A stretch of 64,000 nucleotides of DNA from Effrenium voratum (GCA_963377175.1 CAUJNA010001247.1:938473-1002472); one strand, 5' to 3'; positions 1-13,239 are shown, counted from the first letter of the stretch. The notes: generated from the sequence alone by a model not told the origin. Translations and numbers: made by a program.

Positions 1-255
1 GTGTTGGTTGTGTTGTTGGTGTTGTTGGTGTTGTTGGTGTTGTTGGTGTTGTTGGTGTTGTTGGTGTTGTTGGTGTTGTTGGTGTTGGTGTTGGTGTTGG
101 TGTTGTTGGTTTTGGTTGCGTTGTTTGCGTTGTTTGTGTTTTTTGTGTGGTTTGTGTTGTTGGTGGTGAGGGTGGTGAGGGTGGTGTTGGCGTTGCGGTG
201 TTATTGGTGTTCTTCTTGTTGGCTGTTGGTTGTTGGTTGTTCGTTGGTGTTGTAG
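1..255. repeat. GTTGTTGGT-type microsatellite
   Basis: The first 250 bases are a G/T-only repeat built on GTTGTTGGT and GTTGGT. The period becomes less regular after about 110. The open frame of Val/Leu across it is a by-product of the repeat, not a gene. Confidence 0.9.
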
Positions 256-974
256 TTGTGGATGTTGTTGGTGCTGCAGCTGTGCTGCCGCTGCTGGCCA
301 AGGGAGCAATGTTGCTTCTCTTAACTGTTTTTCACGACGAACGTTGGCAGCCCTTCACCTTTTTGTGAGTTCCCCAGGGTCTCAGAGATGGTCATCCCAA
401 TGGTGTTTCTCTTTTTACCGAACGCATCACACGGCTGAGACGTCGCAAATCAAACGACTGGATTCGGGGTTGATTTGGAAGCCAGTGGAGAGAGTGCCAA
501 CGAGCAAGACTTGTTTTGGCCTCTCCAGGGCTCTCGCTTTGGGAGTTTCAAGTGGGCAGTGTTTGGATTAGGGAAGGAGGCCCGCATCTTTAGGGCGCAA
601 TTGTTTGCATTTTGCGTAACATTGACGGACAGGGCCACAACCGCGAAGGCGTACGCAAGCATTTTGCGGAGGCTCGTGTTGTGAAGCCTCGGGTAGGCAG
701 TCGCGTAGGCGACAGTTTAATAGGTTGACATGTCACGTGGTGTGCGCGTTTACGAAGGGTGTGGCCAACAAATACGGTCGATCGATATGTTAAGCAAACC
801 GAGTGTTTTGACCAGGGTCTGGAATAAACGTTTGATTGGGGATAAGAAATGGTGGTGTCAATCCAGAGTCTTGACCGGATTTCTATTTTTGGTCATGGAA
901 AGAAGGTGTTGGTCTTGCCTTTTGGTGCGCTGGTGTGGTTGGGCTTGTTTTGACCCTGGTTGTTTTTCTTTGCT
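256..974. other. noncoding, nothing recognised
   Basis: Mixed-composition sequence. All frames are short and overlap on both strands, and none resembles a known protein. Confidence 0.6.
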
Positions 975-1358
975 CAAGAATTGGGTGTTCGCGCGTTTTG
1001 GGGCAGCAGTGCCAAACTCGGAGCCAGAGGTGTGGCAAGTTGTCAGAATGTGTTGTCCTTGCAAGCTTGTCAGGATTCGATCCTATTTTTCCCCGCTCTC
1101 GACACTCGACACAGTCCACTGCTAACTGAGCTAAAGAGTGATGCTGTGTGACAAGCCTGCACAGGAATACTTTTGCGGAAATTTTAATTTGATTTGGGCG
1201 GCTAGATGTACTACATCTGAAGGCATAGCACGAGGTAAATCAAGGTTTGGTGACCTACAGATGTTCCTTGAACACATTTTTGACAACTTGCCACACCTTC
1301 GGCTCAGAGTTTGGAAGTTGTACTCCGCTGCGCCAAAAGCGTGAGCACACAATTCTCA
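975..1358. repeat. inverted-repeat (fold-back) element, arms of about 80-88 bp
   Basis: The left arm at 975-1054 reads as the reverse complement of the right arm at 1271-1358. Both contain the word GGTGTGGCAAGTTGTCA preceded by a conserved CTCNGAGCC-like stretch, with scattered mismatches. The spacer is about 215 bp. This is the form of a fold-back or MITE-like element. No target-site duplication was identified. Confidence 0.65.
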
Positions 1359-4300
1359 GGCCTGAGCTGGTCAGTTTCAGTGGGGAGTAGTTTTTGATTT
1401 TTGGAGCGCTTGAGAGTCTCAAATAATTTATTTCTCGACCGTCGAATTTATTGCTTCATAAATTTCTTAACACACTGGCCGTTCCAAAATTCAAAAAGCC
1501 CGGCAGTTTTCGTGCAGGCTTTGCGTATGCCTGACGTCTACACTCCAACCGGGGCCGGTCGTTCCTTTGGCAAAGCGTACTTTGATTAGCTCACCTGTAC
1601 GCTGGAGCTGCCAAGGTGTACCTCGACTCCACTTGTACTGACAAGGTGCCGATGATTTTGCCGGAGATGCCAAACTTCGCGCACTACACTGGCACAGGAA
1701 AGTTGTGATTTTCCAGCTGGAACTGTTTTGCACAGCCCTAAATGTGTTGAGTCGCGTTTGTGCGTAGGCAGGTGTCCCGTCAACTTTGTCTTGCGTAGGC
1801 ATTTGTGCGGGAATGGTAACATTTTTGGTAGGCGGCGTAGGCATGGCGTATGCAAGTCAAAATTAATATGGCCCCACGCAACAAGGAAAAACACTGCCCA
1901 AGTAGCAATATTTGGTCATTTTGAATTCAGGCTGGAAGTGCAGACATCTCTTCACCAACCATTTCAGATGCAGCACTTTTGCCGAAGCCAAGTGCTTGGA
2001 TTCGCAACTTGAGATATCAAAGCTTCCCAGCTGGTGCCGCCCGAGTTTGCTAACTTTGGAGAAGCTGCCGGATGGACTAGAGTCCATCTAGTGCACACCC
2101 GTTGCCAAGGCACCTTGGACGGCGAAAGCTCGGATATCTCCCGGGAAACGAGGTGAAATTCTGCCAGTGTGATTAGTCACTTGTATTCGAAGCAGAACAC
2201 TGAGGAATGCTATATACTTTGAATATATTTTGCAATTCCCTGTTGTTTGGGGAAGCGATCACTGGCAACAAATTACCCTTATTTGTTCTGCAGCCGGAGT
2301 TGTTGATTGACAAGAACTCCGCGGCGAGCTTTGCGCTCGGAATCAAACACGGTCGGCCGCTCCTGTGAGTCTCACCCATGGAAGATCTGGTAGGGTCCGT
2401 TTCAGTCTGACACGAGGGAACCATCTCGAAACTGACGCACCTGTTTTCATTGAGGGCATACGAAGTAAGCCAAAAGGAAACTGCGCATTTCGAAGGTTCC
2501 CTTGTTTGAGACAAACCCACGTGAACTATGCCCAACTGCCCTTCGTTCAGACTCCGCTTTGCGGATCCAAGGGGCATCCGACAACAGTGGGCTTGCGTAT
2601 TTGTTTGCCACGGGTCGGGCTTGGGAAAGGGGATGCTTGACTCAAATTTTAATTCTTCACTTGTACTCAGTACTCCAATGAAACGTTCTCATGGGCAAGC
2701 GTCGGGCGGAAGCCTTTTTTTTAAGGAGATCGCGCGGCGAGTCTCAGTTTCCCAGGACTGGTTGGCTGGGGTGAGTGGGTGGGTGGGTGGCTCAGCAAGG
2801 GTGCCCTCTCAGGGAAAACACGGGGTGCCCCATTCAGGTTCAACTGGACGCCCTGATCGAAAAGGACGTTCGGTTCAATGAGCGCTATTTTAGAAGAATT
2901 GGACTTTGCGGTCATAGGTTCCCTTTTGTTTCTTTCAGTTTTTGGTTAGAATTTTGCGGTGCACAGCTTTTCAAAACGACACCAGTTGTTAGCCCAAGTG
3001 GTTGACGGTTAAGGTGGGATGGCTACGCCTTTGGAGTCTCACCGAGGGGAAGAAAAGAATACGAGGCGCGTTAATGTGGTGGGATGCCGTTGCCATATTG
3101 CAAGTAGGAAACAAAGTGACAGTCTAGTTTGACGTAATGGTTCATGGTTTTCTGGATATATGGTTGGGATACTTCAAATATTTTGGATGGTCCCTGATAA
3201 TTCCCTTGATGACTTCAACATCTTGGATCGCGAAGCAAATGCTTGCACAATACAACAAAAACCAGGGCAACGCCAGTGTGTGGATGGCATGTGTGGCATT
3301 GTGTGGCAGTGCGCATGTTGCAGCAGGTGAGAAAGGCGGATTTGGAAAGGTTGGCCATTTGATCAGAATTTGCTGCCCCCCTCAGGGAAGCCACAATGGA
3401 TGTGGTTTGACTTTCCTCAGCCCAGGGCCGAAACGCGGACCCAAGGGAAATCACCACGTGCCTCTGGGCCACCTGCGCCGCACAAGAATATCCTCATGCT
3501 CATGGTGTGTCTTAAAAAGCGGTACCCCGAAACATCGTGGTCCAAATTTCTACCCTGTATAGAGCAGCCCTGATAAAGTTGCTGCGAATTGAACATATTT
3601 GCTTGGGCCATCGTCCCCAGGGGCATGTAGTTCTTCCCTTAGAATTTCGGTCCGTGGTTTTGGCCATTTTGGACATGCGCTTTCTTATTTTGAGCTCCCG
3701 GTGCTCGTTGAAGAGCAATGACCTACGTTGCGAGCGCAGGTTGGGAGATGAATGATGGAGAGTTCTCAAAATGGTGGAGCCCCTTTTGGTTGCAACTTAT
3801 TGCGCAAGAACATCATTGGACATCAACCATTTTAATGAGCCACTTTGAGAGACCTCCATCAGCGGAGATTGGTTCACTCTAAGGCCAGCATTGTCGCCTC
3901 AGAGCATCCCCGCCAAATAGGATGCCAAACAGACAACAGAGCAAGCTGGGCGGAAATGTTCAAAGTGTCATGGCGGCTTTGTTTTGAACAGACTCATGCC
4001 TCAAAAAGGCACATGGTGTTGGTGCTTGGAGCCATGTCATCTATGCGCTTTCATTTGAATGTTGGACATTCATTGCAAAGGGGGGTTTTGTTGATTTCGC
4101 AATGGCTTTGGCTTTTCTTTCGGTTTCTCCTAAAAGGCGCAACAAGGGCGGGGGGACCTCAAAGAAAGACGAGCCCCCCATATGGACCATGGAACCTTCA
4201 ATCATGGGCCAAAGCCTAGAGAAACCTTGGACTTGAATTGGGCATGGGTCAAAATAACACCACCAGGATATGGACCGCAGGTGCCAGTCCTCGGTTCCAC

Positions 4301-5757
4301 TCGCGCTCCCCATGGCTCTGGGAACCTCACAGGTGATCAATCTCACTTCCAACCTGCCGGGATGTTTTCACGAATCTGACGATCGGCTTGGCTCAAAACT
4401 TTGGCGCGTTCAGCGAGCGTTGCTTCGATCTACATGGGCACGAGATCACCGAATCGACCACTCTGAACGTGATTACAATCTAAGGGTCATTTGCCAAAGA
4501 CCCTCGTCAAGAAAGAAAAAGCAGGTTTCGGCTGGTCTTCGGTCGGATTCTCTGTGGCTGGTTCTGTTAGTTTCTATGAACCTTGCAACTTGTTGAGCTG
4601 GGTTCTCAATTGGGGATGTTACAATCTGTAAAGGAGCAATCAATGAGCAGCAACAGGACACGGGGCCATATGTTTTGGCTGCCCTTGTCGGGACGAGTTA
4701 GACCCGTTTGGCCAGCTGAGATTATTCAGCTCGAACCGTGCGGAAGGGTTGTGGAGGGGGGGGCCCTGCATTGACCGCACGACGGTTCCTGCAAAATGTT
4801 GCAACGAGAGTGTTCTTTCGATGAGCTTGCTATGATACTCTCAACTGTTGCCATGTCGCACGTCCATGCTGTCCTGCGAAACAAAGCAAGTTCAATATGA
4901 TATGACGTTAAAGTGTTGAACATAGTCTTCAGATCGCGCGTTGCACAGAAAAGCACAACCCTGATTCCAAACTCCGCATGCGCTCACACCCGGCCACTCC
5001 GAAACTCCGCATCAGACTCACTGGTAGTTGCTGTCACGGACCCTCTGACCCTTTCGTTTGCTTGCCCCAACTTGCAAGGGAACCGTGTGCACTTCTTTGT
5101 TCGCCTCCAAACAACCACAACAAAACTTGCGCTCATGGAAGTTGTACACATTGACCAAACAGGCTTTAGTGAATCTGGCCTGCGCTGCGCAGTCAGGTTG
5201 AATGGGTATTCGCAGGCTGTCAGATCTTGAGGCTAAGGCTGAACCCACCGGATTGGATGATTCAAGATACAGTGGATGCAAAGCCGACTTCTTGCAAAAC
5301 CAACCTCGCTCGCCTGCTTTCCTTGATCCCATTCTTTGAGTATGGGTGTGTGTGTGTGTGTTTTTTTTGTTTTTTTCTGTTTTTTTTTTTTTTTTTGTGA
5401 GGGTACCCTTCTTTGCTTTGTTCGAAAGGGAATTCCAAAGGAAGGCAGCCAGTTTGGGGGTTCCCCAATTTCGAGACATTTCCATCCACAGTAGGCGAAT
5501 AAGCCTGGTGCTGGAGTTGCCTTGTCACGCGCGCGGGGCGGTTCTCGAGTGTAGGACTTCGTGGCATCGCATTGGCGCCTGGAGATGGCGTGGGCAGAGG
5601 CGCTGAATTCACGTCGCTTTGCTGCTTCTGGGGTCTCCTCCAAAACTATGTCATTTTTAGTGCAGACTAAATCTGAAGCAGAATCAGAATTAAATGAGGT
5701 ACCCAAGGTGCAGGGTTGAGGGGTTCGGTGTTTGTCCCGTGAACGGCGCGCGCACTC
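1359..5757. other. noncoding, with TG and T tracts
   Basis: About 4.4 kb without a convincing gene; the frames are short, on both strands and unrelated to known families. It holds a GTGGGTGGGTGG run near 2770-2790, and a TG run followed by poly-T at 5344-5397 that ends in a GGGTACCC palindrome. Confidence 0.6.
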
Positions 5758-6143
5758 TACCATTTTGGCGTTGGTGTTTACCCTTTGGAGAGCCCTTTCA
5801 GTGCATTGGGTGCTCCCGTGAACGTGCAGGCTACCATGTTGGCATCGGTGGAAAACACTTGGGAGAACCATTTCAGTCCACTGGGTGATCTAGAACCCGC
5901 ACGCTACTATTTGGGCATTGGTGTTCAGTGAACCCTACCAGTTGGCATTGGTGTTTACCCTTTGGAGAACCCTTTCAGTCAAGTGAGTATTCCCATGAAC
6001 GTGAACGTTACCGTGTTAGCATTGGGTTACCCTTTGGAGGACCCTTTCAGTCTACCGCGTGTTCCCGAGAACGCTGCCATTTTGGCACTGGTGCTTATCT
6101 TTTTGGAGAACCGTTACTCCACTGAGTGTTTTCGCGTTAACAT
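5758..6143. repeat. imperfect 73-bp tandem repeat, about 5.5 copies
   Basis: Units begin near 5758, 5832, 5905, 5936 (after a truncated unit), 6009 and 6075. Each reads TACCATTTTGGCATTGGTG, then TACCCTTTGGAGAACCC, then TTTCAGT, then a CCCGTGAACG-like tail. The first and last units keep CCATTTTGGC, which overlaps the core of the dinoflagellate spliced leader. The other units have diverged at that word, so this is better described as a minisatellite. Confidence 0.75.
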
Positions 6144-6217
6144 GCTCCCTGCGGGAAAAAAGCACCTTCAAACACGGGCCGGCAGGATGGAATTCGCGAA
6201 AACACTTTCCCCAATAC

Positions 6218-6243
6218 CTTTTAGTAGGGCGGTTCTACTACTT
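6218..6243. repeat. TTTTAGTAG...CTACTA dispersed palindrome, copy 1
   Basis: A short imperfect hairpin in which TTAGTAGG faces TTCTACTA. Two closer copies lie at 33627-33653 and 55057-55081, each beginning with CCATTTTAGTAG or CCCATTTTAGTAG. Confidence 0.5.
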
Positions 6244-6413
6244 AGTTTGGGTTATGGTGAGACCGAGGGAACCACCTCAAAAGCAGTTGGCAGACATCCA
6301 TTCCCCCCGAAATGATGTCCACCAAACGGTCCATACCCCTAGTGCCATGGAAAAACCAACAGTCCAGGGGTTTTGGGCACTGAGCCATTTCACAGCTTAT
6401 CATGACTTCATAG

Positions 6414-7424
6414 TCCAGTCTGCAAAGCTATACCTCATTTCTAATTAAGCCAAAAGTGAACCATTCTTGCCATGACCTTTCTCAGTTGAGGGGGGATGAT
6501 GAAACGCAGTGTTCACACCACTCGCCTGTTTGGGAACACCGCCAATTACAAGGTCCCTTCACCGGCCTTGTCCTACAAAGGATCTTGCAATGGGCTGATA
6601 CCCTCAGCTGGGCGCCTGAACATGCGATAGGTGATACTTCTTGCTGTGAATTGTATGCAGCATTTGCCCTTGAGATGAAAACCCGTGCACCTGTGAAAGT
6701 GCCTGTGAAGGACAGAAAAGGCAAGAACCTTTTTCGCTGGACCCTTAGGGATCAATCCCTTGAGGCCGATTCCATTTGTACAGTTTTTAGCCAGGATGTG
6801 CATGCCTTCACCCACGCCATTAAGTGGGCACAGAAACAGAACATCCATGTCTTCCCTCTCCCGCTTCAGCCGGGGGTCACTTCACGCAGCCGCCATGCTG
6901 CAAGACCATTTTGCCCACAACGGGCGGTACTTGAACTTCGTGTTCCATCCGTAGTGTCCTCTTTCCGTCATGTCGTGTTGCACGCTTCGGCTGGCACTCT
7001 TAGCTGTACCATCAGCAACAAGAGACAAAGACAAAGGGCACTGCGGCACTGCTCAGTTGAGTTGTATGTTGACTTCGTGCTTGCTACGGGGACGAGGAGT
7101 CCTGTGAGAAACCTTAAGGCCCCTGGCAAACCTTGGATTCTAAGAGATACTTCTTTTTCTGCGGATGCCCAATGCATCCATCCAGGCAAAGAAGTCAATA
7201 CCTTTCTCGCTTTGATCAGGTGGGTATCAAAACAAGGGTTCTGTCCTTTTCCAATGGTGCCACTTACTGGGGCGTCCTCTCTTACCTTGATTGGATGCAG
7301 CAAATACGTGCCCAGGGTCCAACACAGACCCAAACTTGTGTGTGGCCTCCGGGCTGCAGAAGTGCTGCAACAGAAATTCGCGTCTTCGTACAGTCGCTCC
7401 CTTAACTTGGCTTTGCACGTTTGA
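6414..7424 (+). pseudogene. long retroelement-like open frame with an internal duplication
   Basis: The frame is open for about 337 codons, from after a TAG at 6411 to a TGA at 7422-7424, with no ATG near its start. The translation has two related halves. Each has a C/VELY-x-x-F-x-L-x-x-x-T-R-x-PV segment, then a W-x-LRD word, then a helical segment ending in IKW or IRW, then FPLP or FPMVP. The arrangement recalls the poorly conserved C-terminal region of dinoflagellate non-LTR retroelement polyproteins. That is impression only: no reverse transcriptase, endonuclease or RNase H motif is present. The missing start and isolation suggest a decayed fragment. The length is unlikely by chance but not conclusive. 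Confidence 0.4.
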
Positions 7425-10400
7425 TGTCGGCTTATACGGTCTGACATGGGCACGCGGACAGCCGGCCCATGCTCATAGCAAGTCTCAGACTTGCATCAAG
7501 TGGAAAAAGAAAAATGAGAAAAGGGCACTGCTCAGATGGATCCGCCTTTAAACGATACCCCAAACCTCACAGCGATTTTAGGGGGTCCAAGTCCATATGT
7601 TGGCACAGCACTAAGGGCTGCTCTGAGCCTGACAAAACTGAACGTTTGAGTAGAAGATCGGGAACGATTGCCTTTGTCAGGGGCCTTTTCATGTGTGAAC
7701 CCATTCACGTAGAGCCCATTCAACGTGTTCAGTTGCTTTATCTTTTGCGGAACTGTGGTTCCACCTTTGTGCAAGGAAAATGGGGGTTCATTTCCGGAAT
7801 TTCGAGAAGCAATGTTTGGACGTGTTAATATGTATGTGTGTGTGTGTGTGTTCTGAAATAGGGAAGCGTTTGTTTCAGCCTAAACTAAAAAACAAGTGAA
7901 CCAACATCCAAGGTGGGTCCGCTCAGGAACCGGGTGCCAATAGCTCATATCTGTCACCAGAGGATGGGTTTGCTACCTTTCACAAGCCCGGCCCACCCAA
8001 AATCATTCACCCACCCACCCACCCATCCACCCAACCTTGTATATCCTGATGCGCCCTAAAGCAGCTGTTGCGTTGCAGTCGTCTCGCAACTTGACATTCC
8101 CACCCTTGCTGAATCAGTCCAGTTTCTGAATTAGAGGTAGCTGCTGATTCGAACTGGGTCCTGGTTCGAAACACCCCTGTTTGCTCTGGCATGAGCTTGC
8201 CTTGGGTGATGTCAGGGGAAGTATTTCCAAAAGCCTGACCAAACACTTTGCATTGAACGGGGAAACCTTCATGTTGCCTGCCCTGACAGGCCAATGGCCA
8301 GGACGTCACCAGGCCTTTGCTTCCAGTGGCCGCACGGATTCGGGGCTCCCCATTTCCCCTTTAGATGGATTCCCTAAATTACGTCCACCAAATGGGCCCT
8401 CCGTAGTTCAGCCGGGTGTCTTGTGGGCCCCTTGGTGCTCGGGGAACTGGATAGTAGAGACTGCTCGTTTTTCCTGAGGCAGCTTGTCCTTCTGGTTTTT
8501 CATGAAGAAATAATCATCCTTCCAAGGAAACCGGTTGGCTCTCTAAGGAAAGGAAGAGCTTGATGTGCGATGTTTCTTGGAATTCAAGTGGCGTATTTGA
8601 TTTGAGCCGGTCACAATGGGCGCTGGCCCAAGGCCAAAGGGACATAGCAACTGTCTCATTAGTTCCAAGGCACTCACCGAGAAGTTGTTTTTGGCAAACA
8701 GTCTGGGTCAACATGTGGTACCTTCTGACTTTTGCCCTTTAGTATGACGATGTAAATCCTAGGTTGAGGGTTGAATGTATGGAGCGGGGCCCCGTGCTAT
8801 TCCTATGGTTGACGGGCTCCTTCAACAAGGAGTCTGATGGTAGGGACAGATTTGAAGCTGGTCCAACACAATAGGCCGTTGACATAACGCCTGAAATATG
8901 TAAAGTACCCGTATCTCACTCATGTTCTGTTTGCTTCAGGGAGACTGGGAAAGTGGGGCTTCTGGTCATAGGTTGGGTCGTTTTGGCTGGGTTGGTGAGG
9001 ATGGGCAGACCTAAAAGAATGGCCTAAGGAGTTTGGACGTGCGCCACCCACTTTGGAGGTCCGGCGGATTTTGGGAGCCACTATTTGATTTGATCAACCC
9101 AGAATGCATTCAGAGTGCGCCTCACATGGTCATCATTTCTCGGTCCAAGGGGAACTCTCTGTCTCTCCCTCCGATTTGTTCTAGGCCTTTATTGCTCCGA
9201 AGTGGGCGTGGGCGTTTACTCTAGCCTCAAGAAAACGCATCCAAAAGGTAGAACCCGAAAAAACATACACGAAAAGGAAAAACACCGAAAAACCAACAAA
9301 ATTGAGGTCGCTCGGCTCTGACAAGCCGTACCCTCCTTCCAGTATCAAATCTGGGGGTTCCCCTGCCCTGCCTCCGGCTAACATGGAAGATCCCATGACC
9401 CTCAATAAGATGGCTGTCCTCCTCAAAGTGACGCTTGGCCAATCTTTGTCAACAATCATCACGCACAGCTGGACAAAGTGAGCCACTTTGACAGCCGCAC
9501 ATGGTTTGTGTCAGAATACCCTCCCTCAAACAGAGATGAGCATCGCTCCCAACCCATTGATTTTTCGTTCTGCTCCCACGGCGATAAAGGTTTATGTAGG
9601 CTTCACTATAATCCCAATCAAACCCAGAAGTTTCGGCCGTTTGTGAACGGACAAGGGGGTAATTAACCCTGACTGGGTCCTAGCTCATCCACAATATGAA
9701 CAATTTCCCCCAAGCAAAGGGATGTTTGTTTTCCCCAAAAGAAATGAACAAGGGAGTATGCTGCGCGTTGCCTCTTTCGGGGGGCAGAATCGAACAAGTC
9801 TTACTAAACAGTAAACAGCAGTCACTTTGTGCGGGGGTTCAACAGCTGCAGCAAAGCCCGTGAGCAAGACCGGCTGTATGGGATTAAGTGTCAGAATTTC
9901 GTGGAAGACTGCGAGAGAACTTTGTTAGGCCCCACTTTGAAAGAGACTCAAAGAGCATATAGACGCGTTTCTGCTTCAGGCTCCTCGCAGCCAAAGATGC
10001 GGCACACGCAGCGCTCAGGGACCAGTCCTTTCAAAGGAGCGCCGAGCTCGTCTGGGAGCAATCAAGGCACTGGGAATGAATTTGTAATTTGGGCAAACGA
10101 TATGTGCGACCTTCCAGCGCAGTCCACGCACCGAGTGAGTGTTAGCATACCTTGCAAGGATGTGCGACCTTTTGGGAAAAGGGCCGGTATGCTTCCGGGC
10201 AAAAAATGAGCGTGACCTCGCAAAAGGGCTCGGGTTAGCGTCCGATTTCACCCGTGATGAAGGCTGCTTTCATACTAGACGCTCACATTGGATTGGACAG
10301 AACCCCAGAATCCATCCACCCCAAAACACCCTCCAGACGGTTTAAGTTCCCAGACAAGATGACATCATGTTGAAACATATCATGGCTTGGGGAGTTTGCT

Positions 10401-12925
10401 CGGAGATGCCGGGGAGAGGGGGTGTGGGGGGGGGGGGGGGGGCGGGGCGGGTGAGGGAATGGGGAGGGGGGGATGATTGCAGAAGATGGCACTTTGGACC
10501 TGCAGCATTACTTCTCATGCTCATGTCAGATGATGCCCGTTCTGCCCTAGGTCTTGTGCTCCTCTGTCGCTTGACAGGCGTGTTGTCTTTGTTCGCGGCT
10601 CACCCTGTGCTTGCTCCTTTCTGTCAAATTTGCATTTTATACCTGGACTCCCTATTTGATTTGGTGACGCAGTCACTCGACCCTATCCTGGCTTTCCACT
10701 GTCCGGATTCCAGGGCGGTTTCCTTTTGACTTCACAGGCCTTGGCCCCTGCCTTCCCCTGCTCTGGCATCACTTCCGATGGTGGTTCATTGCTCTGGGCA
10801 GGTCCTCGTGCGGCTACATTCGCTGCCTGCGTTTTTGTTGTGGCTGCCTGCTTGGTCGGTGATGGTCTTCATGAAACATGCCACAAAATAGACCATTCTC
10901 ACGTTGTTTTGTGACATGTTCAAACCACTGCAAAACAAGTTTCTGGTGAAAAGCAGTTGTTTTTTCAGTGCTTTTGCCCGATGACCATCCTAGTGCTCTA
11001 CTTTTGGCGCCTCGGCAGCATCGAGTTCGCGCGAACACAATCCGATTATGTTCGCGAGCTTGGATGTGGTTTCTTGAACAAGATACACATTGAATCCTTG
11101 AATTTCCCCTGTCAGGGCCGCTGAAGATGGTTGCCCTGTCTGTTTCCACCTGTCTGTTTCGGGCAACCCCACGTCCAGACCGCCAAAAGATCCCAACCCC
11201 ACCTAATGATGTTGGTGTTTTGGGTGAGTTTTCTTAGGGGTGATGAGGCTGATGCGTCCATTCTGACTGTTTGGGGCGGTGAGTCAGGGGTGTTTTGCGC
11301 CTGGGGTTTGCACCAAAACTAGACCGTGTATTGGGGGAAATCAATAGGAAACAGGATCTGAAAGTATCTTTGTACCTGACATGTGGGCCAAGGATTGGGC
11401 CATGTCCCTCCAATTAGTATGGTCCTTTGTGTTATTTGTGAAATTCACATGGTGGTTCCAAACATAAGGACCCCTGCACGTAGTTGGTGTTCGTCTCGAG
11501 TCCCTTGAAACACCAACCATAATTGCCACCCCACCCCACCCCACCCCACCCCACCCCTCCCCCACCCCCTGCTCCCACATCATTTTTGATGTTGCAGATT
11601 CCACGCAGTTTTGCAACTTGCCCAACCACCCTCCCGCCCCCCCCCCCCCGCAATGTCTACTGGTCTTCTGGATGCCGCTGGCTTTTGGAATTTCCCCCGA
11701 GTGACTCTGCCTTTGGGGCCCCAGCGATCGCTATGAGGGAGGTGCAACGTTCGCCTCCAGGCAAAGCTTGGTTCCTTTCGAGAAGAACTGGGCCATAGAT
11801 ATTCCTTGGAATTGAGCTAAGTGAACCCAGTTCAGGAGCGGGTCATGTCTGAGGTATTTCTCAGAGGCGCAACAATTGCGTTGTCCGTTGGGTAAGCGAG
11901 CAAATGCAGATATGATTGCCCCAATGCTGTCCGTATCCTCTTGGAGATATTCGCTGCCACAGTTGCTCACTGCTTGCAAACTGTTTTGATGGCCACGAGC
12001 GTTTGCTTTCCCCACTACCTCTTTCATATGTTCAAGTGTAGCACATGGGGGTTTTCCCAGGTTCAACCACGGTCACTTCTCACACATTTGTATCTTCTTA
12101 AAGAAAGCTTCTGTACCTGTTGGTTCCTTCATTCTCCCAAATCAAAACAGGGGATCTCTTTGATATGATCTTGTTTTTTGAGGTTCACTTCATAGACCAT
12201 CATCAAAATATGATTAGCTGAATTTATTCTGTGGTGCAAAGGCTGAGGTAGAAGGGTCAGAAATGTCTTGCAAAAAGAGAGGTTCCAAGCCTAATCAAGC
12301 GGCACGAGGGCTGTTTTTGAGTCCCGTTCAAAGTGTACCGGGAGTCCTGTAATCCCAAGCCGTGCCCAAGCATAGACGTCAACAAGACAAGGTGTCCCTT
12401 CACCAAAGTGCGGCATCATGTGGATCTGCTTGGTGCCAGGATTCAGAAGCCCTTGGCCAGTGGCGCATGGGTTAAGCAGCAGTTGGCTGCTCAGAGTGAC
12501 CAAGCTGCTTGCCTGTTGGTTCTGCGGGGTCTATCTCTCAAACTGGCCATGCATATGGAGGAGCTACGGAGTTCCAGGTCCTTGATCCAATATTCACATG
12601 ATGCAAGTCCTCACATATTCGCAGTTTCAGGAAGCCTAAAGTCGGTTGGATAATTTCCAGCAACTTTTCATGCTCGGGAGTTGAATCTCCTCTTTGGCTG
12701 TTGCTCATGAATCAGTTGCCTGTTGCTTGTGAATCTGGAGAAGACACTGCTCAGATTTCCCCATGAGAAGAAGCTGAAGCAAGTCAGGAGGACAGAAAGC
12801 CCAAGAAGAGTTGCACTAGAGGCAGCATGTGCAGTGCATTCATTGCATTGCTTTGCTATCAGCCGTGAGCCACAAGCCACCGCTGAATTGTCCTCCCTGA
12901 GGGCCAAAGTGTCTTTGGGTCACAG
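7425..12925. other. noncoding, with G, C and CCACCC tracts
   Basis: About 5.5 kb without a supportable gene. It contains a TG run (7831-7851), CACC repeats (8009-8035), a poly-G run (10428-10442 with purine flanks), CCACCCC repeats (11527-11570) and a poly-C run (11636-11650). The last few hundred bases before 12926 begin to resemble the spacer of the gene array that follows. Confidence 0.6.
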
Positions 12926-13239
12926 ATGGCATACTCAGGCTCTTTCAAGAGGTTCATGGACGGCAAGAGGGCTTTTGCTTCATTGAGAACTCGGACGGCG
13001 CCGGCGATGTGTTCGCCCACTTCTCCCAACTACCAACGGAGGCTCTGAAGACATGGTCGTAGGTGCGGAGATGACCTTCAACGGACCCCAAGAGTGGCAA
13101 GATCAAGGCCACCAATGTGACCCTGGCAAATGGCGGAAGCGGAGAAGGCGGCGGTGGAGACTATGGGGACTACGGTGACTATGGCAAGTCCGGTGGCAAG
13201 AGCAAGGGCAAGGGCAAGCGATACGACCCTTACTACTGA
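12926..13239 (+). pseudogene. cold-shock-domain gene copy with three frameshifts
   Basis: The unit aligns end to end with the intact 321-bp copies but is 314 bp. There is a net 2-base insertion near 12965-12980 in the RNP1 region, a 1-base deletion near 13030, and an 8-base deletion near 13079. No frame runs through. The Gly-rich and Lys-rich tail and the stop are preserved at nucleotide level, as are the 3' flank and its hairpin (13289-13302). It is the outermost 5' member of the array, where repair by gene conversion may be weakest. A sequencing-error explanation is unlikely because three separate indels would be needed. Confidence 0.85.

Noticed and set aside
1075..1095. GGATTCGATCC, similar to a tRNA T-loop
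   Set aside because: No cloverleaf could be built around it.
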